Below are positions 1 to 11,034 of a DNA stretch of 64,000 nucleotides, in pieces. The stretch comes from Hypericum androsaemum. Taxonomy: Eukaryota; Streptophyta; Magnoliopsida; Malpighiales; Hypericaceae. Numbering within the stretch: the stretch's first letter is position 1; each line of letters begins with the position of its first letter. The notes under the pieces were generated by a model, which worked only from the letters and a program-made list of their open reading frames with translations, had not been told where the DNA came from and did no database searches. The DNA lies in the NCBI GenBank assembly GCA_963995505.1, contig OZ023197.1, positions 3,752,121 through 3,816,120 of the forward strand, in the 5' to 3' direction. The position numbers and the translations under genes were made by a program.

Positions 1-453
1 ACCAGGAGATGCAAGACTGCATCTGGGCCGGAGGTTATAATTATGGAGAGGATTGGCCTTCCATGTTTCGAGACCTCCTGGTCACACTGAAGATCCAAGA
101 AGATATGTGTGTCTTCTCGGACCCGAGATCAATACCCATAGAGATGCCCTCTATGGTCTGATCCACTACCTCGAGGAGTGGGGTCTTCTCAGAGAAATGA
201 TACCTTCTCCCGTCCTGGAGCTGCGAAGCAGTTTGGTCGTGAACCGCTACCTCGCTAAGGAATACCATTATAATTTTTCTCCGCTCCTGGTCATCTGGAT
301 TATGGATTCGATCCCAGTTCCGGTGGTGAACTTGGAACCTTTCACCAGATCGTCCACGCATCCGGTCCCCACAGGATTGTCCTCGGACCCGGATCCAGAT
401 ATGTATCTGGATTCTCCTACTGGATCGCCTGGACACCCAATCCCCATGTGCTT
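1..453 (+). pseudogene. Extra ORF upstream of gag, copy A remnant
   Basis: This is the 3' three quarters of the unrecognised reading frame that precedes gag in all three copia copies. It aligns with 51721-52172 of copy C. A single-base deletion near position 120 shifts the frame, so the N-terminal and C-terminal parts are read in different frames. The stop codon used in B and C (after the Pro-Ile-Pro-Met end) has changed to TGC, which extends the frame to about 514. Function is unknown; see the copy C entry for the intact version. Confidence 0.75.
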
Positions 454-816
454 GCATGTTATGTTTAACTGTCCCCATATACATATGTTATTTTTGGGAA
501 ATTTTGTACAATAGGTTGAGACATTGTCTGAGTTTTTTATGTGTGTGTAAACTCAGAATGTACAAATGTGATGCGTGTAATTAAACAAAGATGTTTGTTT
601 AGTTACTACCACTTGAGCTTACTATCGATGAACTTTAAACGGTTAAAGTTTAAAATTAATACTTGAATGGTGAGGGAAAGCATGCCCGCGACACACTTCG
701 ATTTTGAGGTTAATCAAGAACTTCGTATTGTTAAACGTTATGAGTGTTTAGTAAATTGAATCATATTGCCAAATCAAATTTCTAATATATTCTCGTATTA
801 AAAATTCTCTATAGAG

Positions 817-3800
817 ATGTCAGTTGCTTCTAGATCTATCATAGCTGAGTTAAACCGTGAGTTAAAATTCAACGGTAAAAACTATGAGAACTGGAGCATA
901 AAAATCTAATATGTGCTTGAGGAACAAGAAGTTCTGGAGCACATACATGTAATAATGGATGAGTCTGATGAAGGCACAACTGCTCAACATAAGCGAGACA
1001 AAGAAGCTTATGTTATTTGGAAGAAAAAGAACACTACTTCCCAGTTAATTTTGTTAAGTTCGATGATGGATAATGTCACCTGACAATTTCGCGTGTATGA
1101 CAACGCGAAAGAGTTAGGGGACGCTCTCAAACAAAAATTCGAAAAGCTTTCAGTGTCAAAGCTGCGTGCTTTGACCATAAGGTTTGACACGTTTAAGAAG
1201 CGTCTGGAGGTTACCATGAGGAAATACTTAAGAGTGATGTCTAATATGATTAGTAAACTGGCAGAGGCTGGTCACATACTTAGCAACGAGTAGTAGATTC
1301 AAGCTATCATCTGTTTCCTACCACTAAGTTGGGAACAGATGAAGATGAATCTTACCAATTCTGACCATTTGGTAACATTTGATGATGTTGCCAGACACCT
1401 TGAGCTGGAGAAAGATCACCTCCTAGCTATGAAATCCCACCCTGAAGCCTATTCGACTAGTTCAACTGGGAGTGGTGGAAAAAAAAAGAAAGATAAAGGG
1501 AAGGGTAAGTGTAAGGAAATCCAAAGGCTGAAAAACAAGGAATCAAATTAGATGGCTCCAAGGCTAAAAAGAAAAAGCGGTTTAACAACATTTCAAAAGT
1601 GAAATAACTGTCAGCAAAAGGGACTTTTTGCAAAAGATTGCAAAATGCCCAAGCAGGTACACCTAAACTCAAGTGTGAGCAAGTTGTATGTATCCTCTTG
1701 TACCCTTCTAACTGAGTCACATTCTATGTGGGTGATTGATTCAGGAGCGACAGACCATGTAGCTAGAGACCGTTGTTCATTCATTGAATACAGGCGATTG
1801 CCGGCTAGAGCAAAAACAATTTTCGTCTGTAATAACTCGTGTGTAGATGTGAAAGGCCTGGGCACTTGTAAATTTTACCTTCGTGGTGTTCGTGCCTTTC
1901 TTTTACATGACGTGTTGTTTGCTCCAGACATTCGAAAGAACCTGATCCCTGTTTCAGCCTTAATATCTTTAGGTTTTTGGATATCGTTTAAGGAAGACAC
2001 CGTTAGACTGTATTTGGATGATGCCTATTTTGGCCTTGGATATATATCGGAAGGTTTTTTGATTCTGGATATTATTCTTGTGAAAGTTTTTTCTTAGTCA
2101 CTAGTTCAAACTCATCGGAAGATGATATTAAACTGTGGCATTCCAAACTAGGCCATATCGGTCAGGATCGTTTAAACCGTCTAGCTAAGGCAGGACTACT
2201 GGGAAATGTAGAAAAATCTATATTACCTAGATGTGTATCCTGTTTAGAAGGGAAAAGCACAAGGAAACCTTTTGGTACTAGGGCTAGAGCTAAATTTCTA
2301 CAATAATTAGTCCATTCCGACATCTGTGGTCCAATGAACGTGAGGGCAAAGCATGAAGCATATTACTTCATCACCTTTATTGACGACTATACTAGATATG
2401 GTCTGATATACCTGATTTTTGACAAGTCTGAAGCCTTAAACTGCTTCACGATGTACATGCATTTTGTTGAGAATCAGAAGGACAGAAAGATAAAGGCCTT
2501 ACGAACTGATCGTGGCCGTGAATATCTTTCAGATGAGTTCAAAGCTCTTTGCATTAAAAAAAGGGATTGAACATCAGTTGTCCATTCCCTATACAACCCA
2601 GCAAAACGGGGTTACTGAAAGAAGGAATAGATCGATGATGGCAGAGGCAAGTTTGCCTATATCATTCTACAGAGATGCGCTCCTGACTGCCGCATACGTT
2701 CTAAACCGTGTCCCCTCTACGTCTGTTACACCCACTCTTTATAAAATATGGACAGATCGAAAGCTCGATCTATCCTATTTTAAGCCATGGGGGTGTACGT
2801 CCTATGTCCATTCTACCTCAAGTACTTTCGGTAAACTAGGACCGAGAGGTAGAAAAAATATCTTTATAAGATACCCATAGGTATCTAAAGGGTATGTGTT
2901 CGTGGGTGAACTAGACGATGGACATGTAACAGAATTTGAATCACACGATGCCACATTTTTTTAAAATAAATTTCCAAGGTTGAGGGAGGTTAGTAATGAC
3001 CTTACCCTTTATGAGGCAGATGAACCAGAATCAACTGGATCACTTCTTCCGAGTGGAAGAATTGAGGAGGAAGATAGAGATTTTCCAACTCAAAATGATC
3101 CAGAAGGTCGTGATCTGAGTCCTGAAAGGGAGGTAATTCCTTATTCCAGTGGGAGTACGGTATTTCCACCCAGTGGGAGTCCAATTTCTAGATATGATGA
3201 ATATATGAGAGATGTTTATCAAAACTGGGAATACCGTAGGTCTAGCAGAACTAGCATACCACATTGACGATTTGACATCAAAGGCGATGTTAATGCGTTT
3301 TTGGTATCACTAAAGAAATTTGGTGGTACAAGTAAAATTCTTTTGGCCATCCTGCATGATGAAGATGAGCTAAAGAATGTATCTGGAGCCTTGTCATCTC
3401 CAAAATGAACTGAATGGATAAATGCAATGGAGGAAGAAATATCTTCCATGATCAAAAACCAGGTTTGGAATCTGGTCGACCTACCTAGGGGGCGTAGGGC
3501 AATTGAGAATAAGAGAATTCTCAAAATCAAGCGCAATGCAGATGGCAGTATCGAAAGATACAAACCACATTTTGTTGTCCAAGGGTTCAAACAACAGGCT
3601 GGGATAGACTACGAGGAGACTTTTGCACATGTTGTTAGATTTACTTCAATTAGTATCATTTTAGCTATGGTTGCCAACATGAATCTAGAATTATATCAAA
3701 TAGATGTAAAGACTGATTTTTTCCACAGTGAATTAGATGAAGAAATCTACATGATTAAGCTTGAGGGCTACATTCAAAAAGGCTGTGAACACAAAGTTTA

Positions 3801-4935
3801 CAAATTGAATAAATCAATTTATGGCCTTAAGTAGTCGTCTAGACAGTGCTATATTCGCTTTTATAATACGATCATGGCGCATGATTTTATAATGATAGAC
3901 GAAGATCACTGCGTGTATGTTAAGCGGTCAGGAAAGAAGTTTGTCATCATCACTTTGTATGTTGATGACATACTTTCAGCTGGAAATGACATGAGATTTT
4001 TTGTCAAAACTAAAGATTGGTTATCTTCCAATTTTGAAATGGCAGACATGGGTGAAGCGGATTACATACTTGGAGTTAAGATTTTGAGAAATCGTTCGAA
4101 AAGAATAGTGTCTCTTTCACAAGAGACATATATTCGCAAAGTAGTAGAACATTTCAAATGTGATCAGAGTAACCCAAAGTATGTCCCATTGGTTAAAGGT
4201 CATAATTTGTGTAAGGACATGTGTCCAAAAATAGCTAAACAACGTGGGGACATAGAGAAGATTTCTTACGCCAATATAGTTGGATGCCTGATGTATGCAA
4301 TATTATGTACCCGACCTGATATTTGCTATGATGTTGGGATAGCAAGCAGATATCAGTCTGATCCAAGCAGTGCTCACTGAAAGGCTGTCAAAAGAATTTT
4401 GAAATATTTAAACACTACTGCATAATACTCCTTGTGCTATCAAGGACGTGACCTGATACTGAGTGGCTACACTGATGCTGATTGGGGAGGCGACGTGGAC
4501 AAGAAAAAGTCTACATCTGGATTTATTTTCTTGTTAGGTGGGGGTGCTATCTCATGGAGCAGTAAGAAGTAAACCTGTGTATCCCTGTCAACAATAAAAG
4601 CAGAATATGTAGCTTCAGTTCATGCTGCACAAGAAGCAGTATGGTTGAAGAGATTCTTAAGCCATCTCTCCCTGATCAACTCAACGAAGTCCGTGAGTCT
4701 ATTCTGCGATAACTAGGCAGCTATATCTTATGCTAAGGATCTTAGATTCTATAGCAGGGATAAGCATATAGATATTAAATTTTACTTTGTTAGAAGTTTA
4801 GTAAAATATAAAGAACTATGTATGAAACACATATATACACAAGATATGGTCGCAGATCCAATGACTAAAGCATTACCTCGAGAAGTGTTCGAGAAACATG
4901 TTAAATCACTAGATTTATGATGATTTTATTTGTAA
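817..4935 (+). pseudogene. Decayed copia gag-pol polyprotein, copy A
   Basis: The start ATG follows the same leader as in copies B and C. Recognisable parts in order are: gag, a lysine-rich tail before the zinc-knuckle region, the protease motif DSGATDH, the integrase core, reverse transcriptase with YVDDI at 3958-3972, and the RNase H end. The frame is closed by many stops, including TAA at 907-909, TGA at 1080-1082, tandem TAG TAG near 1291-1296, TAG near 3832 and TGA near 4378. Several frameshifts are also present. Many of the stops are explained by CAA, CAG, CGA or TGG mutating by a single transition. It cannot encode a working polyprotein. The closest lineage is probably Tork/TNT1-like, which is an inference from motif resemblance only. 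Confidence 0.9.
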
Positions 4936-5790
4936 TCTAATTAGTTAGCATAAATGAGTTTTATTTGGCAATATGAGTTATTTATGAAATATGTCGGACA
5001 GAGAAGTAGCCCACTCACACGGGTGTTTACGTCAGTGGGAGTCAAAAAGTTGATTCCTAGATGAGATGAGGCAATTATTAGACATTTATAAGTGCATGTT
5101 CTATGACGGAATGCCATCTTGCTCAAGAGCAAGTTTTCTTGTGGGATGCAGGAATAAGTTGCTGCATTTGGATTTTTTACAATCCATATGATAAGATACA
5201 AGTAGAACTTATCATACTGTCTGTACACCGTAATACGTGATTAGTATCATATGTGCTACTCGACCACTGGATGAGATGAAAATGTTGAGTGATTTCACAA
5301 TCCCTGGTGTGAGACCAATTTTCGAGAACTGTGATTCTCGAAACCTACCCTTAAGATCCTAAACGTATTATGGAAGTATGGTCCAGTGCTGCAAGCTTCG
5401 AAAGTTCATGAAAAAGTTATGGCATAGCGATTCGACCTGGCAGGGCTGACCAGAAAAGCAGGTTGTATCATTATGAAAAGAATATAGTTAAGGGAGAAGG
5501 AACTCTGTTCATCATATTCTGAGTTTCGTGGTTCAGGTGCACCAATTGTATTAAAAAGTACAATAGTGAACTTTAATATAATTGTTTGAAATCACTAATG
5601 TGAACAATGGAATGTGACATGAGTCCTGAGGTAATAGCATACATTATACAAGAAGGTTGTCGAGATGCTACTATTCAAGTAGCATGAGTGTCCGTGCTCT
5701 TGAATTTGGCTTAACAAACTCGACGTATGCTGGTTGCACGAAATTCTTTAAAGAAATATGATAGCAGTTGATCAAGGTCAATAATAATTG

Positions 5791-5799
5791 AGTAGGAGA
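5791..5799 (+). promoter_or_regulatory. Polypurine tract, copy A
   Basis: AGTAGGAGA directly precedes the TGTTGG start of the 3' LTR. Copies B and C have AGTGGGAGA here. This is the plus-strand primer site expected in an LTR retrotransposon. Confidence 0.75.
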
Positions 5800-6395
5800 T
5801 GTTGGGCCTTTAGGCCCAATTAGGCAATTATTATTGTGCATGATTGGGCACAGGCCCATCAGGCCCAAATGTTGGGCGAAATGGGCCGGTCAATCCACGT
5901 TGACCTGCCTGGGGCCACGTCAGCGTGACGTGGTGCTGACGCAGTTACCACCAAAGTTGGCGGCCTAAGTGGTGGACATGCGACCCAGATTTGCCACATG
6001 GCGGACATGCGGCCTAGATTTGCCACGTGGCATGCTACATAGTGAACATGCATCCCAGAAATGCCACGCGGCGTGTTCTGATTGGCCGTATTTTCTTATA
6101 AAAAAGAAAATCTGGTTGAACCAAAATGATATTCGCTAGACAATCACTCAATAGAAAGGCAAAACTTTGGAATAGTCCCTGAGTTTTGATCAGATTTTTA
6201 ATAGAGAAAATCTCGTGAAAATTAATTACGAATCTGTTATAACATGATCGTAATTCGACTGACACGAAGACATAGTCGACCCGAACCTGTGGATCTCTTG
6301 CTTCAACAAGTAAGTAATTTATTATTAACGAATTAATTTATTAATTAATTAGGTTTAACATATAATTACTTTTTAATTACACGTTAAAACCAACA
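5800..6395 (+). repeat. 3' LTR of copia copy A
   Basis: The LTR runs from TGTTGG to CCAACA, about 596 bp. It shares with the other LTRs of the family the GGCCGGTCAA block, repeats with CACGTGG-like cores (5975-6040), a TATAAAA box near 6097 flanked by inverted arms, and the conserved AATTACGA...TCGTAATT hairpin near 6220-6253. It has fewer intact CACGTG cores than copies B and C. Confidence 0.9.
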
Positions 6396-7992
6396 AGAAA
6401 GAAAGGTTTGGGAGAGAAAACTTAGAGAGAGAAAGCTCATAAAAAAAGAAAGCAAGCGTACCATATGTTGCTTAACTTTAGGAGTTAGACCATATAAATT
6501 CTGGGAATTTAGATATTATTGGACTTTCTTCTTTTTTCAAACAAAAATTTTCCAATGTGATTGCGTTGGTATTTAATCATGTTTCTGTCTGCCGCTCTCC
6601 GTATCAATTATATTCTGTGACTATTTTGAGAATTGGTTTACCGACTTCTAAAAAATAGCAGATACAATGTCAGGCGTTGGTGTTTAATAATGTTTCTGTC
6701 TGCCGCTCTCCGTATCAATTATGCTCTGCGACCAGGTGGATGTGATCCTCGTGATGCGACGTCGTAATTAGTACCCCATCTCCATCCAAGAAAATGTCTT
6801 ATACAATGTCAGTCTTTGTTGATTTATTTCGGTCCTGACATGGTGGCAGCCCCACAGTTCAACCATTTAACTGGTCCGACCTGTACTCCAACACATGATC
6901 ACGTTTACCTCGGACCTTGCTCGAGAGAAAAACGAAAACTTAAATCAGTTTCCCAATCCCAACGATACCACGACGATTGCAATAATTCTAGGATGTCAAG
7001 GCTGGCCATGATTCTTTTTATTTTATTTTATTTCCTTTTCATAGTTTATGAGTAGAGTTGATAGCTAAGAGATGAACTATCATTATCAAGATAAGCCGGT
7101 TTCTATTTTACTATAATTGTGTGTTAGTCGTTAATTTTGTGTAATTGTTGTAGATATTACGTATTATTGTCGTTGGATTTCATTCGTTCTCGTTTAAATT
7201 TTGTTGGTTTCGTTTGTGTACGTTGGGTTGGGAAGTCTGATTATTGCAATTGTATGATGAAATGTTGTGTGATGATGTATGATAACGTGTGTACGAGATT
7301 GTTATTGGCGTTTTTAAGATTCATGGAATATATAAACCAATGTTGTATGTTTTACGTGAGGGTATGAATTATATGTTTCCCGTGGAGAAAATATCTTCTC
7401 TGGCTATTGTGCCATATAGGCATATAAATAAAGATTGTGTGTTCTATAGGAACTAAGAAATACTTATTGCGTCTCATGAGATCTCGCCATACATTAGAAA
7501 GAATTTTACAGTTAAAGATCTCACATATAGATAAAGATTAAATGTTTTCTAGCTATAATGCCATATAGCTCGGGCTTTGTCTACATCTAATTTTTGGCCA
7601 AAATAGTAACTTTTGTGACTAGATTTATAGTTATACTTATTTTACAAAAGGTGACCGGAGAGAAATATCTTTGAATATTTTTGAAATATAGGGTTCAAAC
7701 TGTGTATTTAATATAACAAAAAGTACTAAAGTTTCTTTAATTTTTTTAATTAAACATCATTATTAGTAGTTAACAATATGAGAAGCTACAACACTAGTCT
7801 AGTTAGAGGGCGAAAATGTAATTATAACCCCTACACCTAATCAATGCTATCTAATGACTTAATGAGAAAGGGCAATTGATCCACATCCGAGTCTCCGAAA
7901 CATATACGGACTTAATTAGACCTTACTAACTAGATTGTTCAAACCTTTTAAAGTGATTCTTTGTAACTTATAACCTCTGTAATGTGATAAAA
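6396..7992. other. Intergenic region without a supported gene
   Basis: This AT-rich sequence lies between copia copy A and a solo LTR. Apart from a direct repeat (separate entry), I see no gene. Open frames at 6816-7055 and 7137-7367 have no recognisable domain and lie in low-complexity T-rich DNA, so I treat them as chance. Confidence 0.6.
6563..6733 (+). repeat. Direct repeat, two copies of about 60 bp, 111 bp apart
   Basis: The block containing GTTTCTGTCTGCCGCTCTCC occurs at about 6563-6622 and again at about 6674-6733 with few differences. No known element was recognised. Confidence 0.85.
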
Positions 7993-8161
7993 TGTTGGGT
8001 TTGAATTGAATGCATAATAAATGTATTTAGACCAAGGTAAAAAGCCCAAGCTGGAAAGCCCAAGCTGAGGATGGGATTATCACATCGAAAATCGCAAGAG
8101 AATTTTTACTGTTTATAAGGAGAAGCTCAAAGCTGGTGTAACATTCTGAAGAGCTGACTGA

Positions 8162-8192
8162 GTGTGAGTGTGCGTGTGCGTGTGCGTGTGTG
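8162..8192. repeat. GT-rich microsatellite
   Basis: Alternating GTGTGC/GTGT units inside the solo LTR. Confidence 0.85.
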
Positions 8193-8688
8193 CATGACGC
8201 ATTAGACGCAGGTCGCAATGGGCGCTTTGTGGCGCACTTGGCACTTCGCACGTGCGCATCGTCGCGAAGAGCTAGAGGAGCCTTAAGTATTTTGTCCGAG
8301 TCCGGAGAGAGCTGCGAAGCTACCGAAGTGACGAGGGGCTGCGAGCATCTTCCAGGATGGTCACCGAAGGGCTGGAATATCTAGACGGCCGAGGGTTGCG
8401 AGATCTCTCGGGAAGGGATGCGAGCTGGCCAACGGATGAAGGGCCACCAGCGTGCGTGCAGAAACTAGAACGTCCTGGAGGCTTCCAGATTGCCACCGAA
8501 GAGGCACGAGGAGTGCCTGGAAGGCCTGTGGCCGAAGAGACACCATCAGGCATCTAGGAGCCCCGAAGAGACACCTACGGACATCCAAAAAATTGGTGTC
8601 CGAAAGGGTACCTCGGCTCCAGAAATGTTAGAGCATGGTACCCCCTCGGAAGTGCCTGGCAGCCATTCGGATTTCAGCCATCCTTGCC

Positions 8689-8696
8689 TATAAATA
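8689..8696 (+). promoter_or_regulatory. TATA box of the solo LTR
   Basis: TATAAATA lies about 70 bp upstream of a pyrimidine-rich tract in the 3' third of the LTR, the usual place for the LTR promoter. Confidence 0.6.
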
Positions 8697-8760
8697 GGCC
8701 CTTCCCCCATCATTTGTAATCATCCCAACTACAAGTGCATAAGCATTCATTAGCATTGTA

Positions 8761-8762
<2 letters not shown>

Positions 8763-8813
<51 letters not shown>

Positions 8814-8834
8814 CTCTCTCTCTTTCTCTCTCTC
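8763..8834. repeat. CT microsatellite
   Basis: An almost pure run of CT dinucleotides with two interruptions, inside the solo LTR downstream of its TATA box. It is likely length-polymorphic. Confidence 0.95.
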
Positions 8835-9043
8835 ACAGAAAGTTCCGAAATATCCAAGGTTCGCCCGAAGCTTCGAGATTCGTTGTGCTACGATCTTGGA
8901 AGCAGAAAAGTCGTTGTATCTTGGGGACGATTGCCGCAGCCCGTAAGCACTGAATACGGGACAATCTCGTCTTACGGAGAAAGAGTCTAACTCTTGCCTT
9001 GACTTACAAGATCCTAATCAAGTACACCCTCCGACAAACAACA

Positions 9044-11034
9044 TAAAAATTCTTAGTCCCAAGTCAGGATCAATGTTAATTTAATAATTTTGCCATTGTG
9101 ATAGCTAATTTTGTCAAAAAAATTTAGTGTTTAATCTCGACCCCAACTTTGCATAAAGTGATATTTTGAACAATAAGTATATTTTTGACATACTTTATTA
9201 ATTTTAAAAATATTTTAAGATAATAGTTTTTAATAGGATTGTTTGTTTAATTACTATATCATCATTCATCTTTTGAATATTCTCCAAATAATTATTGTAA
9301 TTATCGTCTTGCTGTAACAAAAATATTTTAATCGAATGTATTATTTGAATAACGCTAGACATTTTTTGTGACTTAATCTAATGTAATTTGTAACGTCAAG
9401 ATGGGTTCCTACTTTTTCAAGGTTCTCTTTCTCTCATGTGGGTTTTTCTCACCAGGTTTTACCGCATGTAGAATTTACTAAGGCCGGCGGCCGCAACATC
9501 GAAAGAGGAGATCATGCGTCATATATGAGTAGTAGTGGCCGTCACAGTGACGAGCCAGAGGGACAACAGTTAGGACGCTGGGTTGTGTTAAGCCAACGGA
9601 CCCAAGGTAATCCAAAAACTCAAGCAAGTAAGCCACGAAGCCACAAGAAGAACAAATGAAAGAACACACAAGAGATAAGGATTTGTTCACCCGGTTCGAC
9701 GAGAACGTCTACGTCCGGAGGCGTACCAAGCCAGGAGGATTTCACTATCTTCACTTGACGCGTACCATTTCGGGCGACCTACGAGAGCACTGGTATTACG
9801 AACCAACTCCCGAACCACTTCTCAGGCTCCATACCCCAATAGGTTGGAGATATGACGTTTATTTAAGATTAGAATGTAATTGTTTAATTTCACATTTGTA
9901 TATCACAACTTGTCCCTCCATGTCCACCATAAAAAATCGAAAGTAATTTGTTTTGGTGTATATGTATTTGGCAAAATCACATTTTAATCATTTGGAAGAT
10001 TAAAAATTTGCAAATCTCTATTGTGTAATAATCTCTCTTATTTTCAATTGTGAAAGCCCAACTTGGGTTAGTGCTCTCTTAAATTTTTTTTTACTTTGGT
10101 TTTTTCTTATCATATGAGACTAATTTTTATAAGTAAATTTTATTTAATAAAATTTCCAAATAACAAGTTGTTATATTTGCTATTATTACAACCATAATGC
10201 TAATACATATCGTAAAACTAATTATGCTTGCTATATCGCACGATAGTCTCCTTCGAGTTAACAGTATCTTATTGGATTGGAATTGACCGTGAAAAAATCT
10301 CTACTTGCTAATACGCACTGTTGTATCCCAAAACGTTGCATCATTAGGTTCCGTTGACCTCCTCATTGACTCGTGCAAGAATTGTTGCAATGTCGCCTTC
10401 CCAAATCACGCCCATGCCTCTCTGCGAGGTCCAATACTTCCATGGCATGATAGCCTCTTTTCGGTATCTGTTGCTGGAACTTTGATGGGTCTTTAAATTG
10501 GAGTGGAAATTGCACATTGTTGGTGAACCCCGGGCATGCAGAAATTTTGATTTTCGAGCCAGTCTTTTCCTTTTATTAAAATTGTATTCCGTTACTTTCC
10601 TCGGTTTTGAACCCTTAGGTGTTACAAATTTTGGTCTTTTTATCCGAGGCCAGCCCAATGCATAGCATTAGGGCATCCTGTATCTAATTGTGTAACTTTC
10701 ACGACCATGTCCAAGGCGGGATTATTAGAAGAACATAAAGGGCGAAACAATATACTTTTGTTATTAGCACTTACCAGACCAATAAAAGAAAAAAAAAATC
10801 TGTAGTTCGACTTTTTGATTTTGATCCCTTTTGTCATACAGATAACCTCCTCTCTCTTTTTTCGGCCATATTGAAATAACATGTCAATCCGAATTACCAT
10901 GTCAAATATCACCTTATTTGATTCATTTTAAGCTACGAAATATCTTTAAAACTCGAAAATTATATGATACTAAAATGATTTTTTCTCAAAATATTATTGA
11001 AAAAACCGCTCTTTTCAAAAAAAAAACTCAACAA
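9044..11034. other. Intergenic region, possible TE fragment at 9430-9960
   Basis: No gene is supported. 9640-9850 has a higher GC content and a stretch resembling plant LTR debris (a 'holding' pattern of GGTTCGACGAG... and ...GGAGGATTTCACTAT), but I found no terminal repeats or target duplication. ORFs at 9438-9659, 9656-9946, 10344-10658 and 10640-10912 carry no recognisable domain. The last part would be the former promoter region of the broken ARP5 gene. Confidence 0.5.

Larger units (their letters stand above)
1..6395 (+). mobile_element. Ty1-copia LTR retrotransposon, copy A, 5' end outside window
   Basis: This is the 3' part of a Ty1-copia element of the same family as the copies at 23858-32342 and 49787-58268. 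Base 1 aligns with about base 51721 of copy C, so roughly 1.9 kb (5' LTR, leader and the start of the extra ORF) lies outside the window. The order is extra ORF remnant, gag, protease, integrase, reverse transcriptase, RNase H, a noncoding stretch of about 860 bases, polypurine tract (5791-5799) and 3' LTR. Integrase before reverse transcriptase is the copia order. The noncoding stretch lacks about 80 bp near 5225 that B and C keep. This is the most decayed of the three copies. The target duplication cannot be checked because the 5' end is missing. Confidence 0.93.
7993..9043 (+). mobile_element. Solo LTR with 5-bp target duplication
   Basis: The 1051-bp block begins TGTTGGG and ends CAACA. 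It is bounded on both sides by TAAAA (7988-7992 and 9044-9048), a 5-bp target site duplication. It contains a promoter-like TATAAATA at 8689-8696, then a long CT microsatellite in the presumed transcribed part. No internal domain, primer binding site or second LTR is present, so it is best explained as a solo LTR left by LTR-LTR recombination. It is much more GC-rich than its surroundings and unrelated in sequence to the copia LTRs here. The superfamily (Ty3 or copia) cannot be decided. Open frames inside it are on several frames and look like chance. Confidence 0.82.

Noticed and set aside
8190..8693. Several overlapping ORFs in the GC-rich solo LTR
   Set aside because: They lie on both strands and several frames within an LTR with clear ends. 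No domain is visible, so they are chance frames from base composition.
9438..9946. Two adjoining ORFs as a possible gene
   Set aside because: No recognisable domain or splice structure; the sequence resembles transposon debris and no TIRs or LTR ends could be defined.
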